This document shows, in pieces, positions 1 to 10,979 of a stretch of 64,000 bases of DNA. The translations under genes and the position numbers were made by a program. The DNA comes from Amylostereum areolatum (taxonomy: Eukaryota; Basidiomycota; Agaricomycetes; Russulales; Stereaceae), in assembly GCA_012932865.1 (NCBI GenBank), contig SAXG01000029.1:372001-436000 (forward strand). Reading direction: 5' to 3'. The notes under the pieces are model-generated. The model was not told the origin of the DNA. It saw only the letters and a program-made list of their open reading frames with translations, and ran no database searches. Position 1 is the first letter of the stretch, and each line of letters opens with the position of its first letter.

Positions 1-17
1 TCTGCCATAGCGTAAGC

Positions 18-3000
18 ATGAGCAGTCAAGATAGCGAGGAAAACGCACCGGAAGATGCCACGACGGAGTTCAAGACCTCCGAAATCGCGCGCGCGCAGGA
101 TGAAGAGGGCGCAAACGGCGATGCCCTGACGCGCGCAAGGCCAGAAACGTCCAAAAAAGGCGGGAACGCCGCACACTACAGCCAAAGGAACCGCCAGACG
201 TTGAGCAAACTCAAAAGCTCAACGAATGATTCAGCAGATTACTCACCTGCGCTTGGGTCGCGAAAGACGCACTCGCACTCAGGCGAAAACCCCACAGGAA
301 CCGCCGGTTCGGCTCCTGAGGACGAGACACTCGATGAGTACGAAAAGCGTCCGGAAAGTGAAGAGGGAACGCACCTATCAAACCCGCGCGAACCCAAACG
401 CTTCCCCGGACAGCAAGACGACTTGAACGAGCCGCACGAAGTCGCGCCAGCACACCCGGACGGCGACCACGCGAGTTCTGCAAAAAGAAACGCGTCTGCG
501 CCGACGGAAGAAATAAAAAGGGAGACTTACCGAGAAATGGAGCAAGAGAACCACGAGGCAAGAAAGGGAGAGCGCAAGGGGAAGAATGGAGAAGAAGAGT
601 TGAACGAAAACGAGCGAGCGCCCGGAACGGAGACTGCCGAGTACACGCGGCACGCGTCCGAAACCCGAACCGGCGGCACGTGCACGCAAACGCGTCCAGC
701 CGTGCGCGACGCAACTTGCTCCGCTGGCACCTCTAGGCCACCACCGTCTCCTCCCCTCCCGCCGCTTTTCCCCCGACGCTCGCACCCGACCAACGGACGC
801 TCCCCCGGCGCTGTGCGCCCTCTTACTCAGCACAACGGGGAAGGCGAAAATGGCGAATCAACGAGGCCGCCGATGGCCTCGCGCGCGTCCAACAGCTCAC
901 CGCAATCCGAGATGGACTGGAGCGCGTATCGCCCAGAGTCCCCGTCGTCCGACCTCGACGAAAAATGGAGTGCTGAAACGGAAAATGGGTCAGTAAATGA
1001 GTCCAGCTCACCAGGTACCGACTCATTTTCTGACCTGTTTTATGACTATTCCTCACTCGACTCAGACAACTTGGGCGAGTTCGTTCGGGAACTCGAAACC
1101 TTCACCCATGATATCGACCATCTACGGACGCGCTCTCCGGAGGATTTCGACGAAAAACACGCCGACAAACGGGAGCCGGACGACTCGAAAAATCAAGAAC
1201 GCGCGCGAAAGGAAATCCAAGACGTCCTCGGCACTCTCAACAACGACTGGCTGCCCCGCCCCGAACGCAAAATGGTTATAAGGCCCCCCACGTCGCCCCC
1301 TTTCTCTCCCCAGCATCTCGCTTCCCTTCGAATCAACACGCCGTTCCCCAACTTCGTGCACCATTCGACACCGACCTGCTCAACCTCAACTCATTTTCGG
1401 AAACTCGCTCTCAGCTTCCCGCTCGTTCCGTTCGCGCCGCAAGGCATGGCCGTCACGCAGCACCAGGTGGTTCCTTCGCGTTTCGCGACGAGGGCCTCGC
1501 CCGACGTTTCGCTGACGCCGCCGGTATGGCCACCGGTACGCGACGCGAACCTTGTCGAAGGAATCGATGCTGACGTACCTCCCCAGGATCGACTAAGTCC
1601 TATTGCGGTTCGGACGATCGCCGACTACCGCAACGGCATACTCGTCCACAATCAGTCAAACGCGGTCCACGACCCCGACCTCATCGTTCTCGAAAGTGCC
1701 AACACGGTCATTCTCGCCTTCGACCGGTTCCTCGACCACGGCAACACGGTCGACGCGTACGACACCGCTCTTCAAGACCCGGAGTTCATCCGTGTTAGGA
1801 AGCACGTCGAGCGGTTCGTTATGGAGGACGGCCGAGAGGTCGATGGCCAGCTCGTCGAAACCACCCAGCTAACCGGCGACCTGTTCGTTCGGTACCTTTG
1901 CGTCCGCGAAGGCTCGGACGGCGAGGCGCGTCGCAACGCCCCGTCTGGCACCCTCGCCGAAGACACCAGCGATGACGGCGGCTATGCAGAACTCGGGTTA
2001 CCGACACCTGGGCTCATGAACCAACTCGACGAAGCAAACTACTTGCGCCTCATCAGGTCCCGTCACCCATACACCCCCGACGTCCCCGACTATCTTAGCC
2101 GCGACACCCAGATCACGTTCATGAAGCCCAATCTCCCTCTCGCCGACGTCTCGTACCAGCTCGCCATCGCGGACAGCATACGCGCCTCGGCTGAGCGCGC
2201 TCCGGCCCTGTACCCCAGTTCAGTTCGTCACGTCGCCATCGCCGCCGAAGACGGCATCTGGTTCCACCCGCAGCTCGCCGCACCCCTTCCAGGCAACAGG
2301 TTCCAGCGGGGCTGGAGCTTCACACGTGGCAAGGTGGAGAGCAGCGACGAAGGACACGCGAACGACCTGGTTCCCGCCGGAACGGGCATCTTCATTATGA
2401 CCACAGAAGACCCTCCGCCTCCCGTACGGGAAATCCAAATGCAAGACGGCACTAAGACGCCCGCAAATGGCGCGACGTGCATCGGTAACATTCGATCGTC
2501 GTCAGTCGTGTCAGACGACTCGAGCTTCGGCAGAAGATCCGCCCCAGGGGATTTAACAGGAGAGCGCACGGGAGTACGTCCACCGTCCCCTTTCCCCCTC
2601 GTTCGTTCTGACCAGGACCCTCGATCACCGCGCCCCATTACTACATCTCCGTTCGCCCTCGTGCGCTGGCTTCAGAGTCTCGGACGATGGACCCCCGGCA
2701 GCTCCGCTACCAGTGAGAGTGACCAAGACTACCCTCCCGCTCGCCCCTTTGGCCGTCCCAAGATGCTTCTACGTCCACGCACCGCCCTCGACACCCCCGA
2801 CTCAAGCTCCCCGTCTCAGCCGTCGACCCCAGAGGTTCACCCGCACGACGCACACAGCCTATGGTGCCGCGCGCCGAACATACCCGGCAACCCGCTGTAC
2901 GTCGGACCCCGCGCGAAGTTCTTTGACGACGCAGAGAAGGGCGGACAGTTCCCATTGATCGAAACGCCCGAGGACGTCTTCTCAATGGTGAGCATATGCG

Positions 3001-3185
3001 ACTCAATCGCGGCCCTGGTGGCAACGCTTCGAGTCGGACCCCGCCTATCGAGACGAGATGCTGACCTACGTCTTTCGGTTGGCGTCCGCTCTCAATCGTC
3101 CGATTCTTCTGAACCCCCAGCACCACCTCACGATCAAGAAAGAAACTCCCGAGCTCACCTGGCCCAGCAGCGCCAACCTCGATGA
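18..3185 (+). CDS. Element F ORF1, hydrophilic low-complexity protein (gag-position)
   Basis: This 1055-aa frame starts at the ATG at position 18. The first 350 residues or so are charged and rich in E, K, R, S, T and P, with no recognisable domain, and look disordered. Residues about 520-700 are more ordered, with a stretch rich in Asp, Val and Leu. I see no zinc knuckle. It sits where gag would be in an LTR element and overlaps the next ORF by about 130-190 nt in a different frame. The two may therefore be one polyprotein separated by a frameshift near position 3000. No function is assigned. Its GC-rich codon use differs from the pol region downstream. Confidence 0.55.
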   Translation: MSSQDSEENAPEDATTEFKTSEIARAQDEEGANGDALTRARPETSKKGGNAAHYSQRNRQTLSKLKSSTNDSADYSPALGSRKTHSHSGENPTGTAGSAPEDETLDEYEKRPESEEGTHLSNPREPKRFPGQQDDLNEPHEVAPAHPDGDHASSAKRNASAPTEEIKRETYREMEQENHEARKGERKGKNGEEELNENERAPGTETAEYTRHASETRTGGTCTQTRPAVRDATCSAGTSRPPPSPPLPPLFPRRSHPTNGRSPGAVRPLTQHNGEGENGESTRPPMASRASNSSPQSEMDWSAYRPESPSSDLDEKWSAETENGSVNESSSPGTDSFSDLFYDYSSLDSDNLGEFVRELETFTHDIDHLRTRSPEDFDEKHADKREPDDSKNQERARKEIQDVLGTLNNDWLPRPERKMVIRPPTSPPFSPQHLASLRINTPFPNFVHHSTPTCSTSTHFRKLALSFPLVPFAPQGMAVTQHQVVPSRFATRASPDVSLTPPVWPPVRDANLVEGIDADVPPQDRLSPIAVRTIADYRNGILVHNQSNAVHDPDLIVLESANTVILAFDRFLDHGNTVDAYDTALQDPEFIRVRKHVERFVMEDGREVDGQLVETTQLTGDLFVRYLCVREGSDGEARRNAPSGTLAEDTSDDGGYAELGLPTPGLMNQLDEANYLRLIRSRHPYTPDVPDYLSRDTQITFMKPNLPLADVSYQLAIADSIRASAERAPALYPSSVRHVAIAAEDGIWFHPQLAAPLPGNRFQRGWSFTRGKVESSDEGHANDLVPAGTGIFIMTTEDPPPPVREIQMQDGTKTPANGATCIGNIRSSSVVSDDSSFGRRSAPGDLTGERTGVRPPSPFPLVRSDQDPRSPRPITTSPFALVRWLQSLGRWTPGSSATSESDQDYPPARPFGRPKMLLRPRTALDTPDSSSPSQPSTPEVHPHDAHSLWCRAPNIPGNPLYVGPRAKFFDDAEKGGQFPLIETPEDVFSMVSICDSIAALVATLRVGPRLSRRDADLRLSVGVRSQSSDSSEPPAPPHDQERNSRAHLAQQRQPR

Positions 3186-5373
3186 CTGCCCGTTCAAGAT
3201 CTCGCAAGACCTGGATTCCGACTCGACGTCCCCGCCTTCCTCACCAGAGCCCCTTCCGCCTGCCAAACCTCCTGGCGTGGCCGAATTCTGCATGGAAGAC
3301 GGGATGCCCGCGTTCAAACTCGACGGCATGGTTCTGCAAGGTAGAATCCACATCCTCGTGCAAGACCCCGCACTCACCAGCTTCATTGAAGAACCACGAG
3401 GAGCGCAGAACGACAGTCCGAAATCCACGCGCAAGTCTCCGTCGCCCTCGTCCGTTGCCTCGTCGCATGTCACCTCAGTATCGTCGCCCAGTGTCTCCCC
3501 CATCTCAGTCTCCCCTACACCAGCTGGCTCCGCTGCTCCTCCCCTTCCCCGCGAGCCGCGTACCGAGGACGCCTTGGTTGAAATACGGATGGATACTACG
3601 GAGGACTTTGGTCCCGAGGACGGCGAAGTCATCGAGACGAGCCCGCCGCCCGACGACGACGACGACCCGTCAGGTGGTGGAGTGCGTCTTTTCTCTCCAA
3701 TCCCGCGACCTTCTATTGGGCCTGCCATCGCCGCTCAACTCGAACGAGAGCTGTCGCTGTCGCCACCCTTCGCTCACGTCAATCAAATCCAAGTCGAGCA
3801 CGCTGAATGCGCGACCGACAAGCTTCCGCCCCCACAGCTCCGCGACGCTAGCAGGAAATTTCCGCCCGAGGAGTACCTCGGACTCTTTGCGGGTTGGCCG
3901 TTCAACCTCCCTCCGTTCCCCGACCCTCTTGACGTCGGAACCAGCTCTGTATCCCAGACCTCGAGCTCGGTCGAGTCCTTTCGAGACCGCCTGGCTGTCG
4001 CCACCCCGCTCGCCGCCGCTCCGCCCGTCGAGTCCCGTACAGCCAAAGAAAAGGAGACCTTGGAGCCGACTCGTGCAAGTCCTTCGGAGGAAGATAACAC
4101 GCCTGACCCGTTTGCAAAGCTCAAGCAGCTCTCAACCACCCTCACCGATGACTCCCTCCCCAGCCTTGTCAGTGTCTCGTCCGGATCCAGTCCCGTCGAC
4201 CCCATCACGCCTCCTCCATCGTCTGCGAGCTCGGATGAGCCGCACAAACCTGCAAGGCCTGTTGTCACGCGCAAAACCGTCCCGGAATGGCGGCAACGAC
4301 CACCCGTCACCTGCGTCTCGGACAGCGAGGATGGCAGCCACGGAGGCTCAGACGAGTCCCTCGCTGAGGTCTCGTTCACCTACCCCGTCAACAAGAAGTC
4401 ACTCACCGGCGCAACCATCGTCAAGTCTCCACCGTTGCCGAAGACCATCAAGAAACCCGATCCTTCCCACTTCGAAGAGTTGGCGGCCGCGCGACGCGCG
4501 CAGCAGCGCTTCGTTCGTGAGCAGGAAAACAACTCGGCAGCTCCTAACCATCATGTTCGGCCCCCACCTGGCCAATTTGTTGGTCGAGGTCGCGGCCGCG
4601 GGCGCGGCCGCCCCATTCAAACGGTATGCCGTTCCAGAGTATGGATTGCGCCGCACTTACGAAGGTTGCGTCAGTCAGGTCCTGGGGCGTATCTTCGGGG
4701 TCGAGGATCAGCACCTTTCACTGCCACGCCTCGTGGCCCCAGTGCGTACCCCCGGGACAATTTTCGCACCCGCGGCACGCGTGGACATCCAGGTCCTCCC
4801 TTCCCAGCCTACGACCACCAGCAATTCTATCAGTCTCGACCGCCAACTTATGCGCCAGCCGCCAGCAAGCTCGCCATGCTCGCCGATGCAACTACTACCA
4901 CCCCTCACGCTCAAATCTTGGCTATCCGACGTCAACAAGTGGTGCAAATCATACGAGCTGCCGTGGCATTCGTCGAAGTCCTCGCCGCCCTTCGATCAGC
5001 CCACTCGCACCTTGTCGACGTTGCCCTCCCCAGCATGCACTGCCTATCCGATGCGCTTCGACAGCCCACACTCAGGTCCCTTCGAGCCGACGGATACTAC
5101 CCATATCAGTCGAGTTTCCATCGGTGCGCGTTCCTCAGAGCTCCCGAGGACCGATTCCTCACCACGCTCTTCGCCTTCCTCAAAAGGCACGGAACGGACG
5201 CCCTCGCAGAAGACATTCTTGGACTGCTCGGACTCCGCACGCCCAGCGACGCCATCATCGCGCCGCTCGTCCAGTCCGGACATCTTGACGGAGATGGCCC
5301 TCCCGGAGGCCTGGGACTTTACGATCGCCGATTGGACCAACTGTCGGAAGTGGTCGAGAGTTGGGTCTCGTGA
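3058..5373 (+). CDS. Element F ORF2, proline/serine-rich protein with RG repeat
   Basis: This 771-aa frame starts at the ATG at 3058, although it is open from 2992, just after a TGA. Those extra 22 codons (reading WWQRFESDPAYRDEM) look protein-like, so translation may enter from ORF1 by a shift. The protein is Pro/Ser/Asp-rich with a poly-Asp stretch. A Gly-Arg repeat (GRGRGRGRGRP) lies near residue 510 and could bind nucleic acid. The last 150 residues are Ala/Leu-rich and look helical. I recognise no domain. It probably belongs to the gag-like region of element F. Confidence 0.5.
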   Translation: MLTYVFRLASALNRPILLNPQHHLTIKKETPELTWPSSANLDDCPFKISQDLDSDSTSPPSSPEPLPPAKPPGVAEFCMEDGMPAFKLDGMVLQGRIHILVQDPALTSFIEEPRGAQNDSPKSTRKSPSPSSVASSHVTSVSSPSVSPISVSPTPAGSAAPPLPREPRTEDALVEIRMDTTEDFGPEDGEVIETSPPPDDDDDPSGGGVRLFSPIPRPSIGPAIAAQLERELSLSPPFAHVNQIQVEHAECATDKLPPPQLRDASRKFPPEEYLGLFAGWPFNLPPFPDPLDVGTSSVSQTSSSVESFRDRLAVATPLAAAPPVESRTAKEKETLEPTRASPSEEDNTPDPFAKLKQLSTTLTDDSLPSLVSVSSGSSPVDPITPPPSSASSDEPHKPARPVVTRKTVPEWRQRPPVTCVSDSEDGSHGGSDESLAEVSFTYPVNKKSLTGATIVKSPPLPKTIKKPDPSHFEELAAARRAQQRFVREQENNSAAPNHHVRPPPGQFVGRGRGRGRGRPIQTVCRSRVWIAPHLRRLRQSGPGAYLRGRGSAPFTATPRGPSAYPRDNFRTRGTRGHPGPPFPAYDHQQFYQSRPPTYAPAASKLAMLADATTTTPHAQILAIRRQQVVQIIRAAVAFVEVLAALRSAHSHLVDVALPSMHCLSDALRQPTLRSLRADGYYPYQSSFHRCAFLRAPEDRFLTTLFAFLKRHGTDALAEDILGLLGLRTPSDAIIAPLVQSGHLDGDGPPGGLGLYDRRLDQLSEVVESWVS

Positions 5374-6050
5374 GCAACGGCGTAGCTGCATGGTACGTCG
5401 GCAGCACCTTTCTCGGTCCCCTGCACTCACACATGGACCAGACAGCGCGACGGCAATTCTAGCTGACAGCCCAGCATCCTATGAGCGTCCCGGAGGTTTG
5501 TTTACTGCATCAGTTTCTCATTGTGTCTCGTATTTGCTCCATCTGTCTCGCGCTCCCCACCCTATGCTACAGGTTGATCCTGAACACTTACCATTTTCCC
5601 TTTCCGTTTTTTGTCCACCTTGTACTACTAACTCGTCCTTGCCTTCCCCACCTGCTCCTGCTCCATTCCGTTATGCCTTTGCTTTCGTCCTCACTTCCGT
5701 TTCGGCTTGTTCCTACTCTCCGTGTACTATACAGTTTCTTGTTCCGAGTTCTGACAGATTTACCTCCTTATGCATACAGGCTTGCCCTGGACTTCTCTCG
5801 TGTACTTTTACTTACCTCCCGTTTCGACAAGGCCTGCCGTCGCGTGACCGGCTTCGCATGACAGTTGGTACCTTTCGATCTGACCCCAGTTTTGTCCTGT
5901 ACTCCACGTTGTTTTCCTCTTCGTGTACCCCCCCGTCGTACGGTAGTTTTTTCCCTGGCTCACGTCCGTGTGTTCACTTCTCGGATCCATCCCAGGTTTT
6001 TCTTCGTACTTACGCGTTGAATTTGACATTGTCGCACGAGCACGCACTCC
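5374..6050 (+). other. Pyrimidine-rich spacer between ORF2 and pol of element F
   Basis: About 680 bp separates the stop of ORF2 from the first protein-like part of pol. The + strand is very rich in T and C. One frame stays open through it into pol, but the product is dominated by Ser, Phe, Leu and Pro and does not look like a conserved protein. It may be an internal leader or a promoter-like region for pol. I see no RNA gene in it. Confidence 0.4.
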
Positions 6051-9000
6051 CGTACCTTGGATGCCGGAAAAACACGAGCAAGGAAAGTCTGCACTCATAT
6101 CTCATTGAGATTGAGAATGAAGACGCGCCGCTTGGTGAATCAAGAAAGTCAAACCAATCTCGTGCTACCCATTGGGACGAGCTCGACGGTGAAGAAATCT
6201 ATTTGCTGGAACCCCCAACATCTGAGCATCCGTGTCGAGGCCTCTTCGTGCTCACGGCCTACAAACGAGTTGACAAGAAAGTCAGACCTGTTGCAACTGC
6301 CTTTCCACAAGAAGCAAGAGTTGAACGAAGGTTCCCAGAAGACCCGTTAGTCACTTTACCTGCACTATTGGAACACCCGCCCGAGTTCGTACCAACCAAG
6401 CGGACAAGTGCTGAAAACCTCGCACGTCTACAACTGAACGCGGAAAAATTCATGTGGCCAGAGGAACTCAAACTCTTTCAACACATAATGGTGTTGAACG
6501 AGCAGGCACTAGCATACGAAGATGAACAACGAGGAACCTTGCGAGACGAATACTTTTCACCATACAAAATCCCAACGGTACCACATGAACCATGGGTATT
6601 CAAGAACATACCTATACCTCCGGGCATCAAAGAAAAAGTGATGGACCTGCTCAAAGAAAAGATTCGCGGAGGAGTCTACGAACCAAGTCAATCAAGCTAT
6701 CGCTCGCGATGGTTTTGTGTAGTCAAGAAGAACGGAAAATTACGCATTGTGCATGACTTGCAACCACTAAATCGGGTCACAATCAAGGATGCAGGCATGC
6801 CCCCAATTCTGGACGACTTCGTGGAACCATTTGCTGGACGTCAGTGCAGTACAGTCTTTGATTTGTTCTGGGGATTTGACGCACGGAAAATACACCCAGA
6901 TAGTCGGGACCTTACAGCATTTCAAACGCCACTTGGTCAGCTTCGTATCACGTCCATGCCAATGGGTTTCACAAACTCACCGGCAGAGTTCCAAAATTGC
7001 ATGAGTTTTATCCTTCAGGATGAAATCCCTCACACTGCAAACATCTTCATTGATGACCTCGCAATACGTGGACCAGTGTCAACGTACCCTGACAAAAATG
7101 GACAACCCGAAGTACTTCAAAACAATCCAGGCATTCGGCGATTCATCTGGGAACACGCATTGGACGTACACCGTGTTATGCACCGTATAAAATGTGCTGG
7201 TGCTACATTTAACCCATCCAAAGCCCAGATATGTGCACCTGAAGTCATTATTCTTGGACAAACCTGCACAGCAAAAGGGCGTATACCTGAGAAGAACAAA
7301 GCAGAAAAAATCCAAGATTGGGCTGTTCCGAAGACTGTTACAGAAGTACGAGGATTCCTTGGACTTTGCGGCACCGTTCGGATCTGGATTAAAAATTACT
7401 CAAAGATTGCACGACCACTCACAGAATTAGTACGAAAGGAAGAAGAATTTGTGTGGGATACCCGGCGCCAGGAGGCATTTGAGACTTTAAAGCAGCTTGT
7501 AACAAGTGCACCAGCGCTCCGACCAATCAACTACCAGTCTAGTCAACCTGTGATTCTATCAGTTGACTCAAGCAAGATAGCAGTTGGATTCATCCTATCA
7601 CAATTGGATGAGGAAGGAAGACGAAGACCCTGCACGCTATGGATCGTTGCCTATGAGCGAGGTTGAGTCACGGTACTCACAGCCCAAGCTGGAACTCTTT
7701 GGATTGTATAGAGCCCTGAAGCATTTTAGCCTGTATATCATTGGCATCGAAAATTTCTATGTTGAAGTCGATGCTCTATACATCAAAGGCATGCTTCAAG
7801 CACCCGATCTCCAACCCAATGCAGCGATCAACCGGTGGATTCAAGGGATATTAATGTTTGATTTTACGCTTGTCCACGTCCCTGGAAAGGAATTCTCAGG
7901 ACCAGATGGCATGTCAAGGAAACCTCAACAGCCTGAAGACTATGTACCAGAAGATGACGATTGGCTGGATAACATTGCTCTTTACACCATACCAGATCTA
8001 ACTGGTGGCATATATCCTCAATTAGCTGATCGATCACCGCGACCATTATATCACACCAAATCATCAGTATTTGATGTCCTCTCAATTCAAAATACGGAGT
8101 CCTCCTTGATGGATATCCGCCACTTCCTGCAAACTTGGAAGTACCCTAGTACAATATCCACAACTCAACAAGAGCACCGCTTTGTTGCAAAAGCTACTAG
8201 GTATTTTCTTCAAGATGGTGGCATGTTCCGCCGAGTGAAATCGGGAATCCCACAGAAGGTTATCCTGGAGGGAAATACCAGATACAAAATTATGATCGGT
8301 GCACATGAAGAAACCGGTCATCGTGGTGTTGAAGCAGTTTTTCAAGCAATCCACCTCAGATTCTATTGGCCAGGAATGCGTGGAGACATCAAACACCACA
8401 TTCAATCCTGTCATGAATGCCAGATCCGATCACGCTTAAAGCCTCTAAGACCCATAACGGTATCCACTCCAGGAACTATTTGGGATAAGATCTACATTGA
8501 TGTCATGACCATGCCACAAGCACATGGCTTGAAATACATTGTGGCAGCAAGAGATGATCTTACCCGAGCCTCGGAAGGACGTGCATTGCATGCTAACAAC
8601 TCCACCTCATTAGCCAAATTTTTCTGGGAACAAATTTACTGCCGATATGGAATGGTCCGACTTGTGGTCACAGACAATGGAAGCGAGGTCCACGGCGCCT
8701 TCAAACGGCTCATTTATCAACTAGGTGTGCCACATGTCCGTATTGCACCTTATAATTCCAAAGCAAATGGAGTCGTAGAGCGAGGGCACTTCACCATTCG
8801 GGAGTCAATCATAAAATCATGTGGCTCCAAGATCAATGACTGGCCTTTGAAGGTGCCAATGGCATTCTATGCAGACCGGATCACAATATCAGAGAGCACA
8901 GGATTTTCACCTTACTTCCTTATGCATGGAACACACCCGGTATATCCCTTTGATCTCACAGAAGCAACCTTCCTTGGGCCTGCATATGAAGACACCATGA

Positions 9001-9455
9001 ACCACACCGATCTTCTGGAGCGACGTATGCGGCAACTAGAGAAGCGGAAAACCGATCTTGAATTGGCAGCGTTGAAATTGCGAGAAAGACGGTTCAGATC
9101 AAAAGAGCAATTTGAGCGCAGATTCAAACACCGTGTTAGAACCGATAGCTTCCAACCTGGACAACTTGTATTGGTGCGCGACAATTCTATTGAAACGTCC
9201 CATAATACAAAGCACCTGCCAAGATTTCTGGGACCCTACAAGATAGTAAAACAAACACGCGGTGGTGCCTATATAATTGCAGAACTCAGTGGAGCCATAT
9301 CTCTCACAAAATTTGCAGTTTCCAGGCTGGTACCCTATATCACCAGGGATAGGCGGGTTATGCGGACATTGCAATATGATTCCTCAGATTCTGAATCAAG
9401 CAAAGAATCAGAAATTGAAGAGAGCCTGTCAGAGACATCAACCGAGGACGGTTGA
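6051..9455 (+). pseudogene. pol: Element F pol: reverse transcriptase, RNase H, integrase, with one frameshift
   Basis: The frame is protein-like from about 6060 but has no nearby ATG, so the true start is unknown. RT motifs are visible: FTNSPAEFQ and the catalytic box FIDDLAIRGP, an unusual FIDD instead of YxDD. These are followed by the connection LGLCG and the RNase H start (LSVDSS). Near 7633 one surplus C shifts the frame; the continuation from 7584 carries the rest of RNase H. Then come an HHCC finger (H..H, CHECQIRSR) and integrase with the D (IYIDVM), D (VTDNGS) and E (NGVVERGHF) residues. No chromodomain is evident at the C-terminus, which is Ser/Glu-rich. Confidence 0.8.
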
Positions 9456-9474
9456 TAATTTGGCCCCCCGCGGA

Positions 9475-9844
9475 TGTCACGCCCAAATACTGTATTTGGG
9501 CATAACAGGTTAAAAACCAGAGAGCCAAGAGCCCGTTAGCAGAACTAAGATGAGACCAAGGAAAGGAAAGTTAGAGGCAGCACCCTATGGAAGACCAGAG
9601 GAGAGGAGTAGAACGGCAAAAAGACAATAAGCTACAGCTGAGACGGAGTAGGCCGGCCATCAAAGTAGAGCACACTGGACAAAGGAGGGGCCGGGAAAGA
9701 AGGAAAGCCGATGATCAGCGGCACCAAAGAAGCATGAAGGAAGGGCTAGACAATGTCGATCGGGAAGATTGGTCCAGCCGCATATAAGAATGCGGCAGGA
9801 CGAAAAAGACGTCTTGGCTCTTTGCTTTGCTTTCTGCACCAACA
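9475..9844 (+). repeat. Probable 3' LTR of element F
   Basis: It begins TGTCACG directly after a G/C-rich tract that follows the pol stop by 19 bp. A perfect 9-bp inverted repeat (GCCCAAATA, 3-nt loop, TATTTGGGC) lies at 9481-9501. A TATA-like CATATAAG is at 9781. I placed the end at an ACA at 9844, but no second LTR or target duplication is available to prove it. Confidence 0.4.
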
Positions 9845-9848
9845 TACC

Positions 9849-10979
9849 ATGGATAACACCTCTCCCCCCGTCGACTGCCTCAACGCGTTCAGCCATGCCA
9901 CGGAGCCCAGTGATGCACAACTCGCTGATGGTGCACGTCTTGCCCAGTCTCATCCTCCCTCTCCCACTCTGGCTACACCTCCCTCAAGCGACCCCGACCC
10001 CTATGCACCAGCGCGCATCCTCGACACCCGCATACGCTTGAACAACCCGCCGACTAGCGACATCATCTACAACCCTATCGTCACCCTGCAGTTAGCCCGT
10101 CGCCCCAACGCTACCCCCTCTATGCCGCAATACGACCTACAGGATGCCCGAGCGCCCGTCCGTGCCGCAACGATCGCCAGGTTGGTCAAGGACAATGTCT
10201 CCCACCCACACTGGTTGGTGGCCAACGGGATCCTGAACCAAGGGTGGGCCCCTGACCCATTCAAGGGTCCCTCGGAGGTGAATGGGGTATGGATCGTTGA
10301 AGGGAAGGCGCAACAGGTCGGCCCCTCAATGCTGGTGGAGGCGGCAACGGAGACGGGATATCGCTACTACGCGACGGTGGGCGAGTGTCTAGGGAGCGAC
10401 GGCCAGAGCGCCATCTACGTGGGATGGGTACGCAACCACGCCTACGCCCGTACGTCACCCCTCCCCTCATGCCAAACTCGTGCTGACTTGCAAACAGCGA
10501 TGATAGTCTTTATTATCTGCAACGTCAACTGGGCCCTCCCGCTTAGCCCAAAACTTCCTACGTCTTCCTCCATCGCTGCGGACTGGTATTGGGCATTCAA
10601 CCTCCGCCTCGGCACCCTCATCGCCCCTCCCTCTCTTGTCGCCAAGAACATCGCTCGTATTGTGGACGCCCACCTTCCTGCCATGCTGCACCATGTTGTC
10701 GGGCATGAAGGTTACTCCGTCTTTGTATTCCCCGAGTGGGGAAACCTGGCGCCCATGCTGACAGAGGACCCCTGGGCACCGCTTAGCGATGTGGTGGAAT
10801 ATCTGGCCCACGCGCGCCATGCCATCTATCCGTTCTCCTACTCAGCAGTAGAGCAGTCACTCTACAAGCTGATCGCGGAGGTGCGCGAGGTGTCGGCTCA
10901 GCAGATCTCGCACGAGGTACAGGAAAGGGCCGCAGCCATAGAGAAATGGCGGAGGGAAGGATTGTACCTACGCCAGTAA
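9849..10979 (+). CDS. Unrecognised 376-aa protein, possible short intron
   Basis: The ATG at 9849 lies about 60 bp after a TATA-like CATATAAG and 5 bp beyond the provisional LTR end, so this gene may be driven by the LTR or belong to another element. The protein has a Pro-rich N-terminus and then an ordered region; no domain is recognised. Positions 10450-10497 have perfect intron signals (GTACGT, branch CTGAC, ACAG). They are 48 nt, so the frame is open with or without splicing. The pyrimidine-rich sequence after the stop shows no gene. Confidence 0.4.
   Translation: MDNTSPPVDCLNAFSHATEPSDAQLADGARLAQSHPPSPTLATPPSSDPDPYAPARILDTRIRLNNPPTSDIIYNPIVTLQLARRPNATPSMPQYDLQDARAPVRAATIARLVKDNVSHPHWLVANGILNQGWAPDPFKGPSEVNGVWIVEGKAQQVGPSMLVEAATETGYRYYATVGECLGSDGQSAIYVGWVRNHAYARTSPLPSCQTRADLQTAMIVFIICNVNWALPLSPKLPTSSSIAADWYWAFNLRLGTLIAPPSLVAKNIARIVDAHLPAMLHHVVGHEGYSVFVFPEWGNLAPMLTEDPWAPLSDVVEYLAHARHAIYPFSYSAVEQSLYKLIAEVREVSAQQISHEVQERAAAIEKWRREGLYLRQ

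Larger units (their letters stand above)
1..9844 (+). mobile_element. LTR retroelement F, 5' end outside window
   Basis: This Ty3/gypsy-like element lacks its 5' LTR because the window starts inside it. In order it holds a 1055-aa hydrophilic ORF, an overlapping 771-aa ORF, a pyrimidine-rich spacer of about 680 bp, a pol gene (RT, RNase H, integrase) and a probable 3' LTR starting at 9475. The first 5.4 kb is GC-rich and the pol part clearly AT-richer, so the two halves may have different histories. The pol reading frame is broken once near 7633, so this copy is probably inactive. The right limit is uncertain. Confidence 0.75.

Noticed and set aside
3182..6050. Very long open frame (to 7666) starting at 3182 that would make a 1494-aa protein
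   Set aside because: Up to about 5373 it is the alternate frame of ORF2, and then low-complexity spacer; only the part after about 6050 has retroelement motifs.
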